In this document: in pieces, positions 23,231-32,400 of the stretch
Numbering within the stretch: the first letter of the stretch is position 1
How the letters are laid out: every line of letters starts with the position of its first letter
Made by a program: the position numbers and the translations under genes
The notes under the pieces: model-generated
Seen by the model: the letters and a program-made list of their open reading frames with translations, nothing else
Database searches by the model: none
Told to the model about the DNA's origin: nothing
Virus record (IMG/VR): IMGVR_UViG_3300042288_001793
Location: 1 to 43,142 of that record
DNA from: a virus
DNA length: 43,142 nt
Strand: one strand, 5' to 3'

Positions 23231-25099
23231 ATGAAAACTATTAAAATCAAGGTCAAACTTCTTGCTGAACAGGCGCAATCATGCGATCGCTACCTAGAAG
23301 AATTGACATGGCTATGGAATCAGGTATTGGCTAATCAATTGCATAACCATTGCATCACCTGGTACAACTGGGCTGGTAAGTTGAGCGCAGATTTAGCTAA
23401 GGCGACGGAAAAGTTAGAGAAGCTAAAACCGGAACAACAGCAGCTTGTTAGGAACTACTACCGCAGCAAAGACAAGCCAAAACTCAACAAAAAAGAACAG
23501 GAATTAGTTGCCAAATTTGATATATTTTCCCGGTGGTTGCCGTTTGACTTAGAAAATATTATTCCCGTACCTTTACGAGTTGGCAATAGCGGCTATGAAG
23601 GACTATCGTGTCAGATTGCTACAGGCGGAAGTTACTGGAAACGGGACGATAATTTTAATATTCCCATTAAAACCAAAAAGGGGATTATTCACGTCAAAGG
23701 GTCTAAATTAGTTAAGGGTGATTACCCCTGGAAACGAATACAAATAATGCCACATCAATATAAAACTTTCCCCAGTGGTAAGTTTGAGGGGAGGGAATTA
23801 ATAGATTTAATGAAGTTTGATAATTTGAACGGGTTAAACGGGTTAAGAGCGATGCAAAATCTACCTGATTTATCCGTTTCCTCGCACTACGTCGGAGGCT
23901 TGTTAGGGTTTTTCAAACAGTCATGGTTAGCATTTTTAGACCCCAAAAGGATAAACAGCAGGAAGCCAAAATTCAAAAAAGATGCTGATAAGATTAGCAC
24001 TTTATTTAATAAGCAATGTCCACCAAATAAGATAGACATAAAGAATAATTCAGTTGAAATTACTGGATTTGGCAATTTAATCGTTACTGATAGAAGTTGG
24101 GGGGAAAGACTGAACCTAGATAGCAGTCTTCCTCGGGCGTATATGCTAACCAAAAAAGCATCTGGCTACTATATCAATATTGTCCTTGCTCACCCATTGC
24201 AAGAAGAAAAAGCGGTTTTAACAAAGAAATTACCCAAGGTTAAAAAGGAGCTTGGAGAAGACAGCCAAGAGTACGAAGATATTAAGTCTAAAATCAAGTT
24301 TATTGAACAGCAAATCAAGGATTCGTTAATCGTAGTGGGAAAGAATTTAAGTGTAGGGATTGACCCTGGAGTACAGGCTATTGTGGCGACAGATCACGGG
24401 GCGTTATTCCTCCCAAATCTAAGCAGGGAAAGAGTGTCAATCCATATAGAGGAACTACAATCAAGGCTTGATAACCTTGAATTAATTAATGATAAAAAGT
24501 GGAAAGATTCAGGAAGCAAAGGTGCTAGACCTAAGACAAAAAACGAGATTAAGATACAAGATAAAATTACCAGATTACATGAACGTGGGGCTAATTCTTC
24601 TAATGCCTTTAATCATAAAATGTCAACTAGATTAAGTAGGACTTATGAGCATATAGCCTGGGAAGATACCCAACTAACTAATCTACTGAAGCAAACAGAA
24701 GCTAAAGCATTGCCTGAAGGGGTGGGATATGCTCACAACGGCGCGTCTGCTAAACGGGGTTTAAATTGGATTATGAGACAAAGATGCTTGGGTGATTTAA
24801 AAACTAAAACTAAGCAAAAAGTTGAGAACAGAGGCGGTAGTTTTCATGAACCACCTGCTAACTACAGTTCTCAACTATGCCATTGTTGTCATCAGAAAGG
24901 TGAGCGATTATCACAGTATGAGTTTGTCTGCAAAAACTCTGAATGTGAGTTATTTGAACAGGTGCAACAAGCTGACACCAATGCGGCTAGGAATCACAAA
25001 CATAATAGTAGTTTTGAACTAGGAGAAGTCAAATATCACAACACTAGATTGGTTTACCAAAAACCCAAGAGATTTAAAAAGAAACGCTTGACAAAGTAG
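23231..25099 (+). CDS. cas12: compact Cas12-like (type V-U class) RuvC nuclease
   Basis: A 622-residue effector, start at ATG 23231 (a TTG 15 bases upstream is in frame). RuvC-I is SVGIDPGVQAIVATD with D378, RuvC-II is HIAWEDTQLTNLL with E478, RuvC-III is QQADTNAARN with D582. All three acidic residues are intact. A zinc ribbon with C550, C553, C567 and C572 lies between II and III as in TnpB and small Cas12 proteins. The N-terminus (KTIKIKVKLLAEQAQ, TWLWNQVLANQ) is TnpB-like. It is much longer than TnpB (~400) and much shorter than Cas12a (~1200). The gene is followed by a tracrRNA gene and a repeat array, so it is a CRISPR effector and not a transposon nuclease. No tnsB, tnsC or tniQ is near, so it is not a CAST. 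Among named groups the cyanobacterial V-U2 (c2c8) is a possible match; unproven. Confidence 0.85.
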   Translation: MKTIKIKVKLLAEQAQSCDRYLEELTWLWNQVLANQLHNHCITWYNWAGKLSADLAKATEKLEKLKPEQQQLVRNYYRSKDKPKLNKKEQELVAKFDIFSRWLPFDLENIIPVPLRVGNSGYEGLSCQIATGGSYWKRDDNFNIPIKTKKGIIHVKGSKLVKGDYPWKRIQIMPHQYKTFPSGKFEGRELIDLMKFDNLNGLNGLRAMQNLPDLSVSSHYVGGLLGFFKQSWLAFLDPKRINSRKPKFKKDADKISTLFNKQCPPNKIDIKNNSVEITGFGNLIVTDRSWGERLNLDSSLPRAYMLTKKASGYYINIVLAHPLQEEKAVLTKKLPKVKKELGEDSQEYEDIKSKIKFIEQQIKDSLIVVGKNLSVGIDPGVQAIVATDHGALFLPNLSRERVSIHIEELQSRLDNLELINDKKWKDSGSKGARPKTKNEIKIQDKITRLHERGANSSNAFNHKMSTRLSRTYEHIAWEDTQLTNLLKQTEAKALPEGVGYAHNGASAKRGLNWIMRQRCLGDLKTKTKQKVENRGGSFHEPPANYSSQLCHCCHQKGERLSQYEFVCKNSECELFEQVQQADTNAARNHKHNSSFELGEVKYHNTRLVYQKPKRFKKKRLTK

Positions 25100-25116
25100 A
25101 TGGTTTTAGTTATTAT
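25088..25116 (+). promoter_or_regulatory. consensus promoter for the tracrRNA
   Basis: TTGACA (25088-25093), exactly 17 bases and TATTAT (25111-25116). It overlaps the stop codon of cas12 and predicts a transcript beginning near 25123, just before the first tracrRNA hairpin. The -35 and -10 boxes match those of the 52-base promoter blocks in this window. Confidence 0.8.
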
Positions 25117-25122
25117 CAATTT

Positions 25123-25266
25123 ACCGCAGTTTGGACGGGATGACTGGTTCTGTCAGTCTATGACTTGATGATTTTACGATCAAAAAGTAAGGGAGATGGT
25201 GACTACTCCCATAGACCAGCCGGAACTATGGCTGGCAATCCTCAGAAGGGATTAATCATTTTGCAA
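25123..25266 (+). ncRNA. tracrRNA with three hairpins and an anti-repeat
   Basis: After the promoter come hairpin GACTG/CAGTC (25142-25158), hairpin GGGAG/CTCCC (25191-25210) and hairpin CCAGCC/GGCTGG (25216-25235). Immediately after the third stem, 25236-25266 is the reverse complement of the CRISPR repeat: CAATCC, then TCAGAAGGGATTA, then TCAT, then TGCAA match, in total 28 of 32 aligned positions with one gap. Two of the mismatches become G-U pairs in RNA. The orientation is the one needed to pair with crRNA from the plus strand. The 3' end is not marked by a terminator; the RNA may extend toward the array. Confidence 0.82.
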
Positions 25267-25302
25267 TCATCGAAGCAGCGTGGCTAAAACAAACCCGCGC
25301 GC

Positions 25303-25377
25303 AAATCCAGAACCTAGACAAGCGAAGGGATTAGAGCTATCTTTGCAGAATATCAAAAGGGATTTAAGCGGCTGCAA
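25303..25377 (+). repeat. leader with further anti-repeat-like segments and the shared 15-base element
   Basis: The element AAATCCAGAACCTAG (25303-25317) is followed by GAAGGGATTAG (25324-25334), complementary to the repeat core. At 25353-25377 there is a second segment, TCAAAAGGGATT then CTGCAA, that keeps the spacing of the anti-repeat with about two thirds identity. These can be extra pairing sites or old inverted repeat copies. The array starts 16 bases later. Confidence 0.5.
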
Positions 25378-25393
25378 TGGACTTTTTGGATTC

Positions 25394-26406
25394 CTTGCAG
25401 GATGACTAATCCCTTCTGAGGGATTGAAACTCAGGTTGCCGCACTTGCAGGATGACTAATCCCTTCTGAGGGATTGAAATGAGTGATTAATTTTTTGAGT
25501 TGACGCCTTGCAGGATGACTAATCCCTTCTGAGGGATTGAAACTTCCCTCTACTGTTGTTAATGGAAGTTGAGTAGATCTTGCAGGATGACTAATCCCTT
25601 CTGGGGGATTGAAACGCGCGTGTCATGAAACCTTTTCCCTGTCTTGATTTGAACTTGCAGGATGACTAATCCCTTCTGAGGGATTGAAACTCTGGTTCGA
25701 TGCTTAGGTTATGCCCCTCACAGTTAGCTTGCAGGATGACTAATCCCTTCCGAGGGATTGAAACAGAACAGGCGCGGGGTGATGCTGGCAAATCCGATCC
25801 GCTTGCAGGATGACTAATCCCTTCTGAGGGATTGAAACGCGCTAATTCTTTCACTGCAAATACTCCTATTGATCTTGCAGGATGACTAATCCCTTCTGAG
25901 GGATTGAAACAAACAGCAGAAACAGTACAGCAATTAAAGAGTGAGCTTGCAGGATGACTAATCCCTTCTGAGAGATTGAAACTTTGTCTGAAGGCGAGAT
26001 GAAAATATTCTAATGGAACTTGCAGGATGACTAATCCCTTCTGAGGGATTGAAACGATACTGAGATTGTGGTTCAGGTTGCCGCACTTGCAGGATGACTA
26101 ATCCCTTCTGAGGGATTGAAACCAATCTGTGATGGCTAAAATGCCACATATTAGCCCTTGCAGGATGACTAATCCCTTCTGAGGGATTGAAACCGGCGTG
26201 TGAGGGGCATAACCTCGGCATTGACCCCTTGCAGGATGACTAATCCCTTCTGAGGGATTGAAACAGCAAGTAATAAAGATTGCTTAATTGCTTCTATCCT
26301 TGCAGGATGACTAATCCCTTCTGAGGGATTGAAACTTCCTGTTTAACTTCCCTGGTTTCTCGCCACTCTCTTGCAGGATGACTAATCCCTTCTGAGGGAT
26401 TGAAAC
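25394..26406 (+). CRISPR. CRISPR array, 15 repeats of 37 bp and 14 spacers
   Basis: The repeat begins CTTGCAGGATGACTAATCCC and ends TTCTGAGGGATTGAAAC; the inner AATCCCT and AGGGATT can form a hairpin, and the GAAAC end is typical before spacers. Repeat starts: 25394, 25444, 25507, 25579, 25654, 25728, 25802, 25874, 25946, 26019, 26086, 26157, 26228, 26299, 26370. Repeats 2, 4, 6 and 9 each differ by one base. Spacer lengths in order: 13, 26, 35, 38, 37, 37, 35, 35, 36, 30, 34, 34, 34, 34. Spacer 1 is the last 13 bases of spacer 10. Spacers 5 and 12 share 17 bases in opposite orientation. Transcription is inferred rightward from tracrRNA pairing. No cas1, cas2 or cas6 is in the window. Confidence 0.98.
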
Positions 26407-26450
26407 GAGGCGTGGCAACTATAAGGAAAATCCCTTACCAGTTGCCAGTT

Positions 26451-29400
26451 ATGAACTTAGGCGAATTAATCGTTGACCTCTCCCTAGACTATGCAGAATT
26501 TAACCAGTCATTAGAACAGGCGAAAAAAGCCGCATCTAGCGCCGCCGCAAGTATTGAGAAATCATTCCAGAAATTATCCCTATCCGTTGACATTGACGAC
26601 AAGTCACTAACGGATTTAAACCAGCACATCAACATATCCGTACAACACTTAAAGCAAGCTAATACCTTCTTTAGAAACAACCCGATTACAACTTACGTCA
26701 ATGATGACAGCCTCACGGACTTAAACGAACACCTCAACGTGAAAGTCCGTCATTTAAAAGAGGTTAACCATTTTTACGCCCAAAATCCTATCACCGTCCG
26801 CACCAATACCGGACAACTTGATGAGCTAGAGGAACGACTAGACAGACTTGGTAATAGAAAGGTGACGATGGAAGTTGACACCATAGTTCTGAACCAATAC
26901 CAGGACAAAACCGCAGAAGTTGTGGAACAGGCTATTTCTAATGCCATCCGTCAAATGCAAGTTCCCCAATCTAGCGGACAATCGGCGCAACAATCACCAC
27001 AATCTCAACAAAATAGAGTCCAGCGGGTTCAACTGGGATTAGACCCTTTGAGGTCAATTGGCGAGGGCGTTTTTGAAAATGTCGGGAAACAGTTGAGCAA
27101 AGGCGTTGGATCGTCAATGCAGGACTCATTGGGCGTGGATATGAAGGCTTTTACTCAAATAGCCTCTAACTCAGTTTTGAGGTATTTTGGCGTAGGCAAA
27201 AAGGCGCAAAAAGACCCCAAAAACAATAAATCAAAAATCAAATCTATTGTTGAGGATGCAATCAAGGATTATTCTACGGCTGTTGACAAAGGGTCAGGAT
27301 CTATCAGAGGTGAACTTGACGACGTTGATTTGAGTTCGGTTGATGCGATCGCTAGAAATAGTTTATTGAGATATTTTGGAGTAGGCAAAAAAGCACAATC
27401 AGACCCCAAAAATAACCAAGCTAAGATTAAATCTATAATTGAAGATGCTGTTAAACAATATTCAGGAACTGATGTAAAAAAAGAAAATTCCGGCGTTATA
27501 TCAAATACATTCTCTGAAATAAATAAAGCATTTTCAGAAACAGTTAATAAAGGTGTTCAGGGAATAGCAGAACGAGCTAAACTCGCAACTATCAAGGAAG
27601 TTAGAAGGGCATCAACTAACGTTTTAGCCAACTCATCAAGTGGCGTTAGAGATAGCGTAAATGGTCTTTTTGACGCTGCCGAAAGTGGTAAAAAAGGGTC
27701 TGTCAGTCAATATATCGGGCGTGGTTTAGCATCACAATCTAGGAAGGCTGTGGAAGGAACTTTTAGCAATTTATTCCCTACAGTTGCACCGATAGTTAAA
27801 GAATTTTTAGCTACTGGGAATAAGCCACCTGTGGAAAAACAAGCTCCTAAACAACGCCCAGCAGACGGATTATTAGAAGCGGCCAATCAACTCAAGGAAG
27901 CCGCGAAGGCAATCAGTGAATCAGCGATTAAAGTACAATCTGTAGCACCTGTTATTCATGAACAAATAGCAGATCCTTGGGGTAGTGCTGACTTAACGCC
28001 AGTTCAAATTCCACTGAAACCAGCGAAACAGAAAACCAAGAAACAAGAGCCTGAACCAGAATTAGTTTTACTAGAACTTCCACAACAAACACAACAGCAT
28101 TTTAAGACATTAAATGCAGAAGTAGGGAAGAATACCGCTAAATCTCTGGAGTTTTTAAAAGCAACTACACAGGAAAATATTAAGCAACAAACTACACAAT
28201 CAATCGCTAATATTAAGGCTGCTTTAGCTGCTATTAATCAATATTTCAAAACAGAATACAAGCAGGTAAAAGACGCTGTAGATAATGCAAAATCTACAGG
28301 GCATATTGACGATATTAACGCTGCTAGAAGTGCAGCTAAAAATTATCAGCGTAGATTATCTGGTGCGGTTAAAGAGATAGATAGAATTGTTAAATCTGGC
28401 GAGGATGCTGGTTTTAGTAAAGAATTTGGATCTGAATTAAGTCAAGTACACGCAACTGGCAAAGGTCAACTTGTAGCTAGTGACAAGCGTGTTGGACAGC
28501 AATTAGGTGGATTAAACTTACTCGAAGCTAATCAGTTTAAGAAAGACGTAAAAACCTACACAGAACTAGCTAAAAAAGCGGGCATTGAGATTGACGCAGG
28601 ATTAATCAAAGGATTAGATATTGGTTCAGCGGGTGTAACGGCTGAAACACGCGACCTGCTAAACGGATTGATCGCCACTGTTAAGAAAACAATGGGTATT
28701 CAGTCGCCATCATGGGTAATGATGGGAATTGGTGCGATGATTGCGGCTGGTTTAGGACTAGGTATTAAAAACGGTGTCGTTGACGTTTCTAGTGCCGTTG
28801 GGCTGTTAACGGATGCTATTGGGGATGGATTAAAAGATATTCAGTCTATTCCATCAGAAGGAATTGAGGCATATAATCAGGCGTTAGAAAATGCAGTAAG
28901 CGACAAATCGGAACTGACCAAGAAAGTATTTGAGGAAGCTAAGGGAGCAAGCAAAGCGACATTACCTGGAATGGTATTAGGTACAACCATGATGGGTGTT
29001 GCTAACGCGGGTTTAGTCCCTAAATCAATTGAAACACCGTTAAGGCATTTAGGAGCATTTTATCAAGGGAAAGCAGGGGTTCATCAGATGAATCCGCAAT
29101 TGGCTAGAGAGGCTGAAATTGCAACTATCTTTAATATGATGCAATTGGCTGAAAAAGGCGACGGGTATTTTCCTGATAGTGGTTTTGTGGGCATGGTTAA
29201 ACACAAAACTTTGCCTACTTTAGCTCATACATTGGGAGGTTTTAACTACACACAAAACAAAGACAAGGGGTTGCAAATTAACGATGTTTACGACTGGCAT
29301 CAAGATACTAATACAGACAAAAATACACCATTCAAACTACCTAAAAATTTAGGTAGTAAAATATATAAATTCCTGGAGTCAAAGAAATGGCTACAAGATT

Positions 29401-32400
29401 TATTAGGAGTTGAAGAGAATTTATTTGGTAATACCAAAGCATTTACTAAATACAATAAAAAAACAGGGCGTGAATTATTCTCAGTCCTTAACACTCAATC
29501 TGGGAATGATTTTCAATTAGGACACTCGGTTCATTCCGAATTAATTGGTGGTAATCCCTACATTCAAACGCACCGATTGGATGGGAAAGGGCTGGATGAT
29601 TTAACAGACTTAGCAACAAACCCTTATATTGCATCTAAAGGCAATTTTGGACAATTCTTGAATCACCCTAAAATTCAAGAATACGTTTTAGGCGGTAGTC
29701 AACAAAATCAACAACCGTCTGGATTATTAGGACAATTATTACCAGCATTAAAGAAAGATTTAGGCAGCAATCCCATACTCACAAATCTATTCAGTAGTGC
29801 TACAAAAGCAATTGGTAAAGGTGGCAGTTTCAAGGATATTGGCACTAATCTAATAACGTCATTCGGGCAGGGTATTTTATCATCAGATGATGGTGTTTTT
29901 GGAATACTTGGAACTTTTGCTAAGTCTGCAATTGGTTTAGTTAAAAAGATTTTTGGTATTGCATCACCATCTAAGATATTTCATTGGATAGGATTGATGC
30001 TTGGGCTAGGATTGGAAGAAGGTGCAATGTCTTCTTTGTCTAAGGCAAATCAAAAAATAACTGGTTCAGTAAAAGCTACGACAAATAACGCAAAAACAAT
30101 AATTCAGGGGGATCATTCACTTGGATTAATTGGGAACATACCCCTAGGCGTTAAAAAAGAAGTTTCAATAGGCAATCAAGTACAGGGGGCTGACGGCACT
30201 GTGTCTGGTAGTGCTGGGTATGTAAAAAACGTTCCTTACACAATAAATGACTTACGGAATCACGTAGGAGATATACTATCTGCTAACAAAAATTACGGGA
30301 CTTCGGTAGTACCAGGACTGAGTGGTATCTTGGAAAATAATTTATTTCCGACTTTTAGCAAGGCGTTTAAAACAATAAAGTCTTCTCCTGTTTATACTCA
30401 AAAAAATCAACAAAAAAATCCTCAAGCTGTATATGCTGCAACACCAAATATTCACTCACAGCCTACGATACTAAACCACGCTCAACATGCATTTAACACA
30501 TTATCAAGTATTCACTCACAGCCCACTAGGTTAAACGCACCTCAGCAATCACAAGCTACAGTTTTACCACCTACCAATACAATTTTACAGCCCTTACAGT
30601 CGAATACTCTAAGACAATCGGCTAATACAGTTTTACAGCCTACCAATACAATTTTACAGCCCTTACAGTCGAATACTCTAAGACAATCGGCTAATACAGT
30701 TTTACAGCCTAATTGGATGTTCCACAATCCAACAAGTCCCCAAACCGTATCTGCTGCTATCCCCCTACAGCAAATTACGCAGCTAGGGACTGAATTAGGG
30801 AATAACGTAATTTCCGCAGTCGGGAACAGCATTAAACAGACAAGGGGGTTAAGCTATCCAACATTAGGGCAATATATGAGAAATGCCGTAGTTGCGGCTG
30901 GTACAGCGATGTCAGGGTCACTTATGGGGATGTTAGGAGGGCATTTAAAAACCCTCTTCCCCATGATCATGAAAGTTGCTTTACCAATGGCAGGTGTAGC
31001 GGCGTTGAAACTTGGTGACGGCATTACAGGCAACTTGCTGAAAAACGGCATATTCAAACAAGGCGGATTTTTAACCGAATTACTCAGTGCTTTTAGTGGC
31101 ATTAAACTGGGTTCTATGGGTGGTGCAGGTATTAAATCTGCGATTACCGGGATTACACAGTTTTTGGGCGTATTTCCGATGCTGTCACCATTGGCAAGAA
31201 TTGGATCAATGGCTGCTAATGCGGGTGTAGTGGCTCACGATGTTTTTAGTGGTGGCAACGGGGGACGGAAATCAGTTAATACAGTTTTAGAAAACAAGAC
31301 TACTGAAAACCTGAAAGAAGCGGGTTTAAACTCTACAGGAAATTCCACCGCAGATTTAGTAGAGAATTTGGCAGAAACTACCGTCGGTGCTTTGTTTAGG
31401 ATGATTGGGTTCGATGGTGTAAAAGCATCCGCCGTACAAGCATTAATCAAGGGTAAAGTTAAGCAACATTCTGAACAAATCGCTAACGCCGTTGGTGGTG
31501 TTGGTAACGGTCAAATATCCGCATTGATAGATGGATACGTAAAAGGCGATTCTACTCAGTTGGCAGGAACAGCAGAATCCATGCTTAAAAACATGGGTAT
31601 CACTGGATTAGACCCTAAGCAAATTAAGCTTGCTGCTAATGCAATTACGGCTACCCTATCAGGTCTTCATGCCAAATTCGGACAGGAAGGATTTGGACTT
31701 GGTGAGTCAATTAATAAGGGATTTAGAAAATCTTTAGCAAATCTAGCTAACGCCAAAGATGATCTAGAATACAACCTCAAAAAGGCTGTAGGAAAAGCCA
31801 GCGCAGGTGACGTAATTGGCAACATCTTCAAACGGATGTCACGCGGTTTCGTTGTTGACAAGGGGATGTTTGATGAAATGTGGAATCAGGTGGGAGCATC
31901 CTTTAAAAAAGGTGCTTTCAAAGGCATGAGTGGTAACGAACAAGAGGGAATGTTCGGGAATATGATGGGATTGATGGCATCCGCTACAGCTATGTTTGCG
32001 CCGATTACCGCAATGGCTGCATCTCTAGCTCCTTTATTCCTCCCTCTAATGCCTATAATCGCGGGTATTGGCGGTGCTATCAGGATGGTAATGCCCCAAT
32101 TGAGCAAGCTGTTTGAGGGTATGCAACGGGTAGAAACCTTGCAACGCCGATTCACCTTTTTGGGTGGCTCTAAAGCGGGCGGTATCGCCGAATTGAACTA
32201 CGCCAAGGGTGTCGCCAATCAAATGAATGTTCCGTCAGAAGTTGCGGCCAACTCATATTCTCAGTTGGCAATTGCGTCCAAAGGAACAAAGATGGAGGGG
32301 CAAGGCGTAAAAGACTTGTTTGAAGGTATCACCGCTTCCCTAAGTGCTTTAGGCATCAGCGGTCAAGATGCCTCCCTGGTATTTATGGCATACACTCAGA

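Noticed and set aside
23231-25099. Interpretation as a Cas12k CRISPR-associated transposon
   Set aside because: No tnsB, tnsC or tniQ and no transposon ends were seen, and the RuvC triad is complete whereas Cas12k is catalytically inactive.
23231-25099. Interpretation as a plain TnpB of an IS605-type element
   Set aside because: The protein is over 200 residues longer than typical TnpB, and a tracrRNA anti-repeat and matching array follow directly.
25666-26221. Leftward open frames across the repeat array (25666-25854 and 25958-26221)
   Set aside because: They are translations of the CRISPR repeats and spacers, with a repeated repeat-derived peptide and no ribosome sites.
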